Shown piece after piece: positions 1 to 7,358 of a DNA stretch of 10,529 nucleotides. Made by a program: the position numbers and the translations under genes. The notes beneath the pieces were generated by a model. The model was not told the DNA's origin, made no database searches, and worked only from the letters and a program-made list of their open reading frames with translations. The DNA comes from Pelagophyceae sp. CCMP2097 (taxonomy: Eukaryota > Sar > Pelagophyceae), in assembly GCA_026770575.1 (NCBI GenBank), contig MU657183.1, forward strand, positions 524,895-535,423, given 5' to 3'. Position 1 is the stretch's first letter. Each line of letters begins with the position of its first letter.

Positions 1-41
1 GTTTTTTTCTTCCCAAAGGTGGAACCTCGGATTTGCTGGGC

Positions 42-101
42 GACAGACAGACAGACGGACAGACAAACAGACAGACAGACAAACAGACAAACAGACAGAC
101 A
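42..101. repeat. GACA/AAAC-type tetranucleotide microsatellite
   Basis: About fifteen tandem four-base units of the type GACA, interrupted by variants (GACG once, AAAC several times), run without a break and stop at the sequence ATAATTG. This is a simple sequence repeat with no coding sense. Its interruptions suggest it is not freshly expanded. Confidence 0.9.
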
Positions 102-129
102 TAATTGCCCCTGGTAATCCTTCAATCAA

Positions 130-192
130 AGGACCCGAAGGGCCCTTGCCGTAAACTGACGTTGAATAAACGGCAAGGACCCTTCGGGTCCT
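130..192. repeat. Near-perfect inverted repeat / strong hairpin
   Basis: Arms 130-152 and 170-192 are 23 nt each and complementary at 22 of 23 positions, separated by a 17-nt AT-richer loop (153-169). Both arms contain an AGGACCCGAAGGG-like core. Complementarity ends sharply at both sides, and no target-site duplication is obvious. It could be a hairpin in a transcript end of an upstream neighbour, a small foldback element or a cruciform. The function is unknown. Confidence 0.8.
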
Positions 193-527
193 CAAAAATT
201 GCACTGAAACAGAAAAGTATCCTTCAGAATTTTCGTACTTATTGATTTTACCGCCAAATGTTTGCAACTTGCAATTTTCGGTTAGTAGTTGATGCAGGCT
301 GTTGTGGCCACAGATGGTGTCTTAAATTTTCAAACCCTTTGAGGAAGCTCGCTTGTTGCAAGTGGGAAGATCGAGCAAACCGCACCGTTAGAGCAGAGCA
401 TGCACCCCGTCTACGCGTTCGTCTTCCTCGCCGGCCGCACGGTCGCGTTCACCGCGCTCCGCACCAGCGGCCGCCGGCGCCCGTTTCTGCCAATGTGATT
501 CGTCGGAGCGCCTTGATCGATTCCTAG
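193..527 (+). other. Unassigned upstream region of the racemase-like gene
   Basis: The first half is AT-rich and the second half, from about 380, is GC-rich like the coding exons. ATGs lie at 258, 292 and 400. The frame from 400 begins MHPVYAFVFLAGRTVAF and could be a leader, but it stops at 496-498. The frame from 258 stops at 525-527. The conserved racemase frame has no usable in-frame ATG here, since the one at 314 is followed by a stop three codons later. The true first exon is therefore probably in or before this stretch and joined by an intron. A TAG|G acceptor candidate ends at 527. Confidence 0.4.
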
Positions 528-1728
528 GACTTGGCGGCGGGCGCGCCGGCGCGTGCACTTCGCGACCCGGCCGCGGCGCCGTCGGCTGCGCCTCTTCCAA
601 GGCGGCGGTTGAGGAGTCTCGCTTCCCGCATCCGCTGACAAGAAGTGCGCTGGGCGTGCTGCGTTTGGACTACGACTACCCGCCGGCTCCGGGCGACGTC
701 GACTCGCCGCTGAGCTGGGACTACCGCGTCTACTACCGATGCGTGCCGGGCTACACCTTTGACATGTGCAAGTCCAACAAGCTGTCGCAAGACGTCAAGG
801 TCGAGCTCGAGGCCGCCACCAAGTGGTGAGTTTGCGGAGAGTGGCGAGTTTCATGAGACGGGGGCCCTCTTCGCAGGCTCGAGGCCCAGGGCTGCAGCGG
901 CATCACCGGTACGCCGGCGCAATAAAAGAGGACCACGGTCTCGGATCGGCATTCCTAGGCGACTGCGGTTTCATGATGCAGATCCAGCCTCTGATTCGCA
1001 ACTTCACAAAGCTGCCCGTGTTCATGTCTTCCCTGGTGCAGCTCCCGACTGTGAGAGCCGGCTTCTCCAACCGCGAGCGTATCGCCATCTTCTCGGCCAA
1101 CGGCGGGGACCTGCACCACATGTTCGAGACGTTTCGGTCCGAATGTAACCTTGACTCCAAGGACGAGGCGTTCGTCATCGTCGGCTGCGAGAAAGTCGAC
1201 GGCTTCGACGCCGTCGAGCTGGGGGGGAAGGTCAACGTCACAAAGGTGCAGCCGGGCATCGTCGCAAAGGCGGTGGAGATCGTCAAGGCGCACCCGGACC
1301 TCCGCGCCATCCTCATGGAGTGCACCGAGCTGCCCGCCTACTCCGACGCCGTGCGGAACGCCACGGGGCTGCCCGTCTACGACGCCATCACCTGCTGCAA
1401 CATGCAAAGCCCACGGCGCCCCGCACCGCAGAGGGGCCGCGGAGCCGAGGGAACCCCGAAAGGAGAAAAGCCACATTGCTCTAGGTTCATGGCCGGCGTG
1501 CAGAACAACCCGCGCTTCGGCCTCGAAGAGTGGCAGCGTAAGTTCGACGGCGAGCAAGAGGCCTACGTCTTCGGGCAGCATCTGACCCCGGCGCAAAGGG
1601 CGAACCTCGTCAACAAGCCCGCACTCGTCATCGAGCCCGCCTCAGACGCCCTCGTCATCGACGTCAACAAGCCCGCGTCAGACGCCCTATTCGACAAGCC
1701 CGCGAAGGTGACCGCGGCCGCGGCGTGA
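528..1728 (+). CDS. Asp/Glu racemase-superfamily protein (5' end unresolved, multi-exon)
   Basis: Inferred exons are about 528-825, 877-908, 959-1403 and 1485-1728 (stop TGA 1726-1728). The spliced product reads ALGVLRLDYDYPPAPGD, then GCSGITGDCGFMMQIQ, then ILMECTELPAYSDAV and NNPRFGLEEWQ. This is the order seen in the bacterial-type aspartate/glutamate/hydantoin racemase superfamily. The two conserved cysteines expected to act as acid/base pair are in TGDCGF and MECTELP. Family members act on small carboxylates or amino acids without a cofactor; the substrate here cannot be read from sequence. Introns: 826-876 (GTGAGT..CAG), 909-958 (GTACGC..TAG), and 1404-1484, which starts with GC and ends TAG. 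That last intron is 81 nt, in frame and stop-free, but it interrupts the conserved NM|FMAGVQNNPRFG stretch. The C-terminus carries a short repeat tail. The initiator codon is not identified: conserved sequence starts near 648, and the upstream in-frame sequence could be leader or untranslated. Confidence 0.8.
1404..1484 (+). other. GC-AG intron of the racemase-like gene
   Basis: The exon ends in AT, the intron begins GCAAAG and ends CTCTAG, and the next exon resumes with G to complete an ATG (Met) codon. Splicing here joins DAITCCNM to FMAGVQNNPRFG, matching the family pattern around NPRFGL. No GT donor gives the same join. It is 81 nt and open in frame, so retention would insert 27 residues rather than truncate the protein. 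Confidence 0.7.
1608..1690 (+). repeat. Short internal repeats in the racemase-like C-terminus
   Basis: A 15-nt block (1608-1622) recurs identically at 1662-1676, a 54-nt offset. A CTCGTCATCGA block at 1624-1634 recurs at 1651-1661, and TCAGACGCCCT recurs as well. The protein shows NKPA, ASDAL and DKPAK repeats with valine/alanine-rich spacers. This lies beyond the conserved enzyme core and looks like local tandem expansion. Confidence 0.7.
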
Positions 1729-2214
1729 CCCGCCAAACGCCTCGCCGCCCGGCGATGCGGCTACGCGGTGCCGAGGGCAGCCGCCACCGGCAACGTGGGG
1801 AGCATACGGGGGCAAGCCTAAACAAGTGATGGCAGGATAGGACCCTCGTGCTTCGTCGGGGAGCGCGCGCGCCGCCAGCGGGAACAACCGAGTTACCCGA
1901 GCCGAGGGTCGGCCGGCGCCCCAGACGTCGGTCGGAAACTTTTCGCGGAACGTCGTGTACTCCTTGTGCATCTCAACGGGCCACTCGGAGGTGTCCGCGC
2001 GTGCTGCACTCCGCGCGGCGGGCGGCTCGCCGAGAAATCTGGAGAAGAAGAGGAAAGTGATCATCGCTGCGGCAGCGCCCGCCGCAGCAAACGGTACGCG
2101 CGTCGCACCGCAAAGTGTGCTTGAAAAAAAGGTTTTGAGAGAGTGCGTTCAGGCGGCCCGGGCGTCGATCGGCCCTTCGGCGAGCGCACGTTGACGCGCG
2201 TCCCGTGCCGGACT
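1729..2214. other. Intergenic region between the racemase-like and CAP-Gly/AAA genes
   Basis: No convincing gene is present on the + strand. On the - strand, 2038 down to 1897 could be an exon. It is preceded by a pyrimidine-rich tract ending in CAG (minus-strand reading of 2039-2055) and followed by GTAACT (1896-1891), with the reading EWPVEMHKEYTTFREKFP. No flanking exons or family match were found, so it is left unannotated as a gene. The last 100 bases should hold the promoter or 5' untranslated region of the downstream gene, but no clear TATA box is visible. Confidence 0.4.
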
Positions 2215-4845
2215 ATGCCGCCCAACGCGCGCCCGCGGCCGTCGGTCAAGGAGAACAACGGGCCTCGCCGCGCGCCGGCGAAGCCGTCAGGCCGCGACGA
2301 CATCGACGACTTCGAGCGAAAGATGGTACGAGAGCCTTCTTCCAACCTGCACCGCAATGGCTCCAACCTGCACGGCCCCAGCGCGGTTCAGCACGCCGGC
2401 ATGCACCGCGACCGCTCGCAGGCTGACCTGCCGAGCCCGGTGAACGTCGGCGACCGCGTCGACGTCCGCTTGAGCGGGTCCCAGACGGCGCCAGGTGCGC
2501 CTTCCTGCCCCGATAGGGCCGCGACGGACGGTGGAACGTAGGCGAGATCATGTACGTCTCGAAGACGACGCCCGGCGTCGTCGGTGAGTGCCCGAGGACT
2601 ATGGCGAAACCAAAAACGGAGCCAGGAGGCGCCCCCCGTGGCGTGTTCTCACAAAAAGCGGAACTAGGCGTGCGCCTCGACGACGCGCGCGCGGGCCTCG
2701 GCGACGGCCGCGCGTCGAACGGCGAACGTCACTTTAAATGTAAGAAACCCGCGTCGGAATCAGTCCCATCGACCCGCGCCTAGAGTCAACGGCCGTTTCG
2801 CAGGCGCCAACGGCCACGGCGCGTACGTCTCGGCGACGCGGTGCGCTTTACGCGCGCCGGACCGGGCGTCGCGCGACGTGCGGCCGTCGCGCGACGCCGC
2901 GGCGCCAAAGGAGCGGGAGCGCGAGGTGCCGCCGCCGGCTCCCAAGCGCTCGCAGAAAGCCTTCGACTTGGAAGTCGCCATGGAGGACATCGTCGGCCTC
3001 GACTCGCTCAAGGACATGCTCCGTGCGTTTCTGGGAAGCATCTGAACCCTCTAGAGAGGCATTGCGTAGGCTCTTTACGCAACCGCCTCGTCGTCGGAAA
3101 ACGGCGCGAGCAGTTTGGCATCCGCGACGACTTTGGTCGAGTGTTTGTGTTCGTCGGGTCGGACGGCTCGGACTTTGCCTCTGTTGGAAAGGTTCTTTGC
3201 GCGATGCTCTACGACCTGGACGTTTTATCCAAAGAACATTTCGAGGTCGCTAAAAGGCATGAACTCATCAAGGGCTCCTCCGCGCTGACGTTGGCGGCGA
3301 CGCAGGCCGTGCTGCAGGACGTGCGGCAGGGCGGGCTTTTGCTGGTTGAAGACGCCTCTTCTTTGGCGGCGGCGGACCAGCGGGGCGACTCGTCGCGCAA
3401 CTCCGAGTACGCCAAAATCGCGTTGGACGCAATCGTGCAAGAGGCGACGGCCGACGCGCCGGGCAATAAGGCGGGGTATGCTGTGGTTTTAACGTCGAGG
3501 GTTGCGCATCATTCTTCGCTGCTCCGAGCCGCACCCGCTTTGAGTGCGGTGGCGCCGCTGACGTTCGAGTTCGCGGAGTACACTCTGAGCGACGTGGCGA
3601 CGCTGCTGCGCAAAGACGTTTCTCGGCGCGGGTTTGAGCTCGATGAGGATTTGGACGCGCAGCGTTCTTCGTACGCAGAATCAAAGGACGAAGAGAAGTC
3701 TTCGGGAGAGGATCCTTTACAAGCGTTGCTGGCGCCGCGGTTCTCCCGGTGCGGGCCCGACGCGGGCGGGATCTTATTAGTGAAAGCGGTCGTGGATGAT
3801 GCCGTCAAACGGCAGACGAACCGCGTCTACGCAAAGGGCACAATCTCGAAGAAGTCGCTCCTCGCTTTAACAGCAGACGACTTCCGCGCCGACGACGACG
3901 GCCAGAACGGCTCCGATGTTTCAAAGGCGCTGGCTTCTCTGGATCAAGTGATTGGACTGCGTGGTGTCAAAGAGCACATAAAATCCCTCGCGGCGCAGAT
4001 CGAGCTCGACGCCAAGCGCCGCCTGGCGGGCATGCGCCCCGCTCGGAATGGCCAGTCGAACCACATGATCTTCCACGGGAATCCGGGCACGGGAAAGACG
4101 ACCGTGGCGAGGTTGGTGGCCGACGTCTTACGCGCGTTGGGCCAGCTCCGCCGCGGCCACCTCGTGGAAGTCGACCGCGCGGGCCTCGTGGCGGCGTACC
4201 AGGGCCAGACGGCGATGAAAGTCGGCGAGGTGGTTTCGGCGGCGTTGGGTGGCATGCTTTTTGTTGACGAGGCTTACGCGTTAGTCAAAGACCCCAAGGA
4301 CTCCTTTGGCAAAGAGGCCCTAGACGCTTTAATCAAGAAGATTGAGGACCATCGCGACGACGTCGTCGTCGTCTTTGCCGGGTACACGCGTGAGATGGAC
4401 GAGCTTCTCACGCACAACCCGGGAGTCAAGTCGCGCTTCCCGACGGTCATCCACTTCGCAGACTACTCGGCTTCAGAGCTCATGCAAATCGCAAACGTCA
4501 TGCTCAAGAAGCAGGGCTTGGTCGCCAGCGCGGGGGCGACGAAGAAGATGTGCGTCATATTGTTTGCCATTTGCAATGCCTTTGGCACGGGCCGACACCG
4601 CCGCTTATAGGAAATCCATCTTCGCCGACCTCGCGCAAAAGTCCGGCGAGGAGAACGGTGCGCGAAACGTCCCGGCCTCTTCAAAGGCACTAAACTGACT
4701 GTTTGGGCTAGGTAACGGCCGCGCGGTGCGCAACGTGCTCGAGTCCGCCGCGCGGCGGCAGGCCGTGCGCATCGGCGCGCTGCAGAGCACGGTGAACATC
4801 GCCGAATTGGAGTGCTTAGTGGAGTCGGACTTTGAAGGCCGCTGA
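2215..4845 (+). CDS. CAP-Gly / degenerate AAA+ / CbxX-CfxQ-type AAA+ ATPase fusion
   Basis: Inferred exons are 2215-2494, 2542-2583, 2668-2739, 2804-3022, 3070-4549, 4611-4657 and 4712-4845 (TGA 4843-4845). Together they give 2274 nt and 757 aa. Residues 1-75 are basic, low-complexity and not organelle-transit-like. Residues 76-145 form a CAP-Gly-like domain (VNVGDRVDV, GEIMYV, TPGVVGVRLDD, NGERHFKC, HGAYVS); the usual GKNDG is GLGDG. Residues about 185-380 are an AAA+ fold starting EDIVGLDSLKDML but with a ruined P-loop (near 234) and a VED in place of the Walker B DE (297-299). Residues about 490-755 are an intact CbxX/CfxQ AAA+ domain: GNPGTGKT at 541-548, tyrosine pore loop YQGQTA, FVDEAYAL with D604 and E605, FAGYTREMD near 643, SRFP arginine at 660, and GNGRAVRNVLE near the C-terminus. 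The relatives include the red-type Rubisco activase CbbX, which is a single-domain protein of about 300 aa, so this is not a standard CbbX. The likely role is an ATP-driven protein remodeller recruited by the CAP-Gly domain to microtubule or EEY/F-type tails. ATG 2215 opens the frame that joins all later exons. Confidence 0.85.
2440..2835 (+). other. CAP-Gly-like domain split over four exons
   Basis: The domain appears only after removing introns 2495-2541 (47 nt), 2584-2667 (84 nt) and 2740-2803 (64 nt). The joins give TAP|GEIMYV, TPGVV|GVRLDD and HFK(C)|ANGHGAYVS, each restoring the CAP-Gly order of glycines, the hydrophobic core and the HFxC...GHGxxV end. Three independent junctions restoring one fold supports the gene model. 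Tubulin or EB binding is inferred, and the GKNDG peptide-binding motif is altered to GLGDG. Confidence 0.7.
4550..4711 (+). other. Two short introns flanking a 47-nt micro-exon in the AAA+ C-terminal lid
   Basis: Intron 4550-4610 (GTGCGT..TATAG, 61 nt) and intron 4658-4711 (GTGCGC..GCTAG, 54 nt) flank exon 4611-4657. The joined sequence ATKKM-KSIFADLAQ-GEENGNGRAVRNVLE gives the CbxX/CfxQ C-terminal helical lid with its GNGRxVRN motif. Without splicing, the frame stops at 4608-4610 and the lid is lost. Confidence 0.75.
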
Positions 4846-5174
4846 ACGCGCATTCGACCGCGCCCTCCGCGCCGCACGAGCGCCGCGGAAGCGCGCTCGC
4901 CGCCGCCGCGAGCTGGGGCGGCGCCGGATGCCCGGCGCAATCATCGTAAGCACTCGGCGGCGGACGCGCGGAAGCCGAGGAGGGACGCAAGCCTCGGAAG
5001 GGGTGCACTTGAGAAGTCTACTCCTCGAATAGCAGAGTGGATCCTCGAGATTCCCTGAACACGACGATGGCCGTCACGAGAAGGCTGTCAGGCTATTCAG
5101 CCTCGCACTTTGGCAATCTCTCGAGCTCGACTTGGAGCCTGCAGCGACCTTGCACACTGTGTTGTTTAGCGATT

Positions 5175-5492
5175 CCCCCTCAACGGAGGGGGGGGCTACA
5201 CGGTATCGGACGGGTCAGATCCACAACCTCCAGAAGGCCCCCCCATCCGGCGGAGTCCGCCTGGTCACGGAGGGCTCCACTCTTGGAGGGGACCACCCAC
5301 TTGCCACGACCTCTCCCTTCCAGAGGCGTCCGCAACGCTGCCCACGATACTGCGTAGGGAGAGCAGTCCCTCTGGCAAAAGCAACCACAACACCTATCGC
5401 GTTCTGCCCCTCCGCACAGCGCGTTGGGGTGCCACGCGACCGAATAACCGGCCCGCAGGGGAGTCCCCGACAAGCGGTGGAGAGGAGTCCTC
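5175..5492. repeat. Cluster of short hairpin-forming palindromes
   Basis: Visible stems are: 5175-5192 (7 bp, AACG loop); 5249-5261 (6 bp around one base); 5275-5288 (5 bp, 4-nt loop); 5356-5371 (5 bp, 6-nt loop); 5458-5468 (4 bp around AGT); 5482-5492 (5 bp around one base). Three share the core GGAGTCC with different but symmetric flanks (CGGCGGAGTCCGCC, GGGGAGTCCCC, GAGGAGTCCTC). This could be a structured RNA, protein-binding sites or a degenerate repeat. No known RNA family was recognised. Confidence 0.5.
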
Positions 5493-5580
5493 GAGGCACG
5501 GCCTGGAACGCTACGAGTGCTGCTTCGGACACGACGGAGCGAGGATTTAATTCGCTAAATGATTCTGCAAGGCAAGCGAT

Positions 5581-5592
5581 TAGGAATTCCTA
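5581..5592. promoter_or_regulatory. 12-bp perfect palindrome TAGGAATTCCTA
   Basis: A perfect 12-bp dyad sits in an AT-richer pocket about 235 bases upstream of the MYND/RING start. It is a candidate dimeric transcription-factor site purely by symmetry and position; a chance occurrence is possible. Confidence 0.25.
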
Positions 5593-5826
5593 TCTGCTAA
5601 AAAGCGCTTTGACAATCACGACTCGCGGCACTTGCGACCTCACTCGTCCGTGCTCGAGGTTTCGGCGGCGCATTCGGGCGAAGTCCAGCCCGGTAAGCGC
5701 CTCTCCGTCCTTGCCCGAAATCCTGGCAGAGGGATTTTGCCGAGGTCCGCGGCCGCGCATCGGGGAACCAGCGCTCGAGGCCCCACATCGTGTGGTCGTA
5801 CTGCAATGCGATTCGAAATCATAGGA

Positions 5827-6930
5827 ATGTCATCGACGATGGACGCGCCGGCCGCCCCCGGCCCGATGCCGTGCTGCGTCTGCGACGCGCCAAACGGCAA
5901 GCACTGCGTCAAGTGCAAATCCCGGCACTACTGCTCCAAGGCGTGCCAGCTCGTCGACTGGAAACGAGGGCACAACAAGGCTTGCAAGCAGCTCGCAGTC
6001 AACTTCCAGGACCGGCTCCTAGACGAGCTCATGCCGGCGAAGAAGATCAAGGAGGAGCCGGCCATCGTCGCCTCGCCGGCGGCTGGGTCCGCGGCGGTGC
6101 GGCGCGCACCGCCTGTTCGAGTGACGGCAGCGGCCGGCGCGCCGAACGACGACGTGCCGGACTGGCGCGGCACGTGCGCCATCTGTCTGGACCTGCTGCC
6201 GATCGACCTAGCCGGGCAAACGTTCTACTCTTGCTGCTGCCAGAAGATTTGCACGGCGTGCCACGATAAGTGCTCGGAGTACGACGAGCGCTGCCCGCTC
6301 TGCCGGGCGCCGTGCCCCGCGACGGAGGCCGACCTGATGAACCGGTATCAGAAGCAGGCTGCAAAGGGCAACGCCGAGGCGCAGATGCACCTCGGGGACG
6401 CCTACCGTGGGGGTCGCCACAGCCTCCAGAAGAACTTAAAGCGCGCCGTCGAATTGTACAAACAAGCGGCGGCGCAAGGACACGCGCAGGCGCAAAATAA
6501 GCTGGGGTGTTGCTACGAGACTGGCGTCGGCGTGAAGATCGACTACAAGACCGCCAAGCAGTCGTTTCAACGCGCGGCCGACCAAGGACACCCGGGCGCG
6601 CAATGCAACCTCGGCAAAATGTTCTACCACGGCTGGGGCGTGGCACAGTCGTACGACGAAGCCGTGCGGTGGTGGCGCCTCGCTGCGGCGCAGGGCGAAT
6701 GCGACGCGCTCTTCCACCTCGGCGGGTGTACCCTCACCGGCAAGGGCGCTGCGTGGGATATCGACGAGGCGCTGCGCCTCTACGCACGCGCCGCGGCGCA
6801 GGGCCACGCCGACGCGCCGGCGGCGATGGGCATGGTGAAGATGATGCTCGCGGGGAGAAGGTGCGCCCATATCGGCGTCCCCGCCCTCATCGCAGTCGCG
6901 CCCTGGTGGACCATGCGGCGACGTAGGTAA
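5827..6930 (+). CDS. MYND zinc finger / RING-like / Sel1-repeat protein
   Basis: With Met at 5827, residues 16-53 are a complete MYND finger (Cys 16, 19, 27, 30, 36, 40, His 49, Cys 53). The linker at 54-112 contains KKIKEEP, which fits a sumoylation-type psi-K-x-E site. A RING-like finger spans 117-160 (CAIC ... CCCQKICTAC ... CPLC). From about 177, four Sel1-like repeats and a partial fifth follow (AKGNAEAQ, AQGHAQAQ, DQGHPGAQ, AQGECDAL, AQGHADAP). MYND and Sel1 units bind proteins, and RING-type fingers often recruit ubiquitin E2 enzymes, so a scaffold or E3-like role in cytosol or nucleus is plausible but unproven. Alternative starts are 5806 (MRFEIIG) and 5839 (MDAPAAP); the finger begins just after all three. 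The body is one exon. A 66-nt GTGCGC..CGTAG segment at 6861-6926 may be an intron. It is in frame and both forms stop at TAA 6928-6930, giving 367 aa unspliced or 345 aa spliced. Confidence 0.88.
   Translation: MSSTMDAPAAPGPMPCCVCDAPNGKHCVKCKSRHYCSKACQLVDWKRGHNKACKQLAVNFQDRLLDELMPAKKIKEEPAIVASPAAGSAAVRRAPPVRVTAAAGAPNDDVPDWRGTCAICLDLLPIDLAGQTFYSCCCQKICTACHDKCSEYDERCPLCRAPCPATEADLMNRYQKQAAKGNAEAQMHLGDAYRGGRHSLQKNLKRAVELYKQAAAQGHAQAQNKLGCCYETGVGVKIDYKTAKQSFQRAADQGHPGAQCNLGKMFYHGWGVAQSYDEAVRWWRLAAAQGECDALFHLGGCTLTGKGAAWDIDEALRLYARAAAQGHADAPAAMGMVKMMLAGRRCAHIGVPALIAVAPWWTMRRRR
6861..6926 (+). other. Possible in-frame terminal intron of the MYND/RING/Sel1 gene
   Basis: The segment starts GTGCGC and ends ACGTAG|G, matching the splice style of the other genes in the window. 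It encodes a stretch unlike Sel1 repeats (CAHIGVPALIAVAPWW). Removing it leaves the protein ending MMLAGRR at the same TAA. It is 66 nt and stop-free, so the sequence alone does not decide between intron and coding. Confidence 0.5.
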
Positions 6931-7358
6931 AAGGCGGGCGTAACCGCACCAGCGCACGTCGCCGCCGCAGCTCGCATCGCCGCCGCGGCCCGGCCCGGCG
7001 CCGCCATGCTCGCCGACGCCGCTGGGAGTGTGGCGCGCTCGCGCACTCGCCGCACGCGCGGCTCGTGCGGAACGCTGTAACCAATTTGTAACAATTGTCC
7101 CGAACAAATTGAAATTCCCAGCCGCAAAAAAAACGACAGCTATGCCGCCAGTGGCGATGCTGGCCACTCTCCAGGAGCGTGCGAGCGGCTCCGCGCAACG
7201 AGGGGGGGCGTTTCTACAAGTGTTCGGGGTCGTTTCTAGTACATTGTATAGGTTGTACGACTCGTTGAAAATTTCCACGCGTTCTCAGAAGCATTCTGAA
7301 GAAGGCTCCTCCAACTTCCGAAACTTCCAGTTTCGGTGTTTTCCTCGACGCTACCAAA
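6931..7358. other. Intergenic region upstream of malate synthase
   Basis: The first 140 bases are very GC-rich, with an open but unrecognised reading rich in Ala and Arg. From 7075 the composition turns AT-rich and low-complexity. No gene was recognised on either strand. The malate synthase promoter and 5' untranslated region are expected here. Confidence 0.5.
7076..7135 (+). promoter_or_regulatory. AT-rich putative promoter with CCAAT and inverted repeat
   Basis: A sharp AT-rich island in GC-rich DNA lies about 230-280 bases before the malate synthase ATG. It contains CCAAT at 7081-7085 and an 8-bp inverted repeat, CAATTTGT (7082-7089) and ACAAATTG (7104-7111). It is an oligo-A-bounded candidate control region. 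No TATA box was placed with confidence. Confidence 0.25.

Larger units (their letters stand above)
4846..5826. other. Long region without a recognised gene
   Basis: The 981 bases between the AAA+ gene and the MYND/RING gene include a 230-codon open frame (5132-5824, + strand). It has no recognisable domain and an unusual serine/threonine/proline/arginine-rich composition. The stretch 5170-5495 carries many short self-complementary units, and 5535-5610 is AT-richer. The 3' untranslated region of gene 2 and the promoter and 5' untranslated region of gene 3 must lie here. No TATA box or tRNA was identified. Confidence 0.5.

Noticed and set aside
955..1596. 213-codon - strand open frame opposite the racemase-like gene
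   Set aside because: It is antisense to exons with clear family motifs and has no signature of its own.
2495..2516. A 22-nt intron (GTGCGC..GATAG) in the CAP-Gly region
   Set aside because: Much shorter than the others. The acceptor at 2541 gives a 47-nt intron and a cleaner CAP-Gly join (GEIMYV).
2841..3069. Reading the AAA gene as a single long open frame starting at ATG 2841
   Set aside because: That frame gives nonsense until 3070. Splicing 3023-3069 joins the EDIVGLDSLKDML exon in another frame and extends it into the CAP-Gly exons.
2841..4845. Annotating the AAA protein as Rubisco activase CbbX
   Set aside because: It has extra CAP-Gly and degenerate AAA domains, no evident plastid leader, and more than twice the CbbX length. 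Only the last domain is CbbX-like.
5171..5260. tRNA or other known RNA gene in the hairpin cluster
   Set aside because: No T-arm GTTCRAAYC-type sequence, no acceptor pairing and no match to a cloverleaf on either strand by eye.
5132..5824. 230-codon open frame on the + strand in the long spacer
   Set aside because: No recognisable domain, odd composition, many hairpins and no splice or start support. Long stop-free frames are expected in GC-rich DNA.
6436..7278. 280-codon - strand open frame overlapping the Sel1 gene
   Set aside because: It is mostly antisense to well-supported Sel1 repeats, and its translation resembles the reverse shadow of Ala-rich codons.
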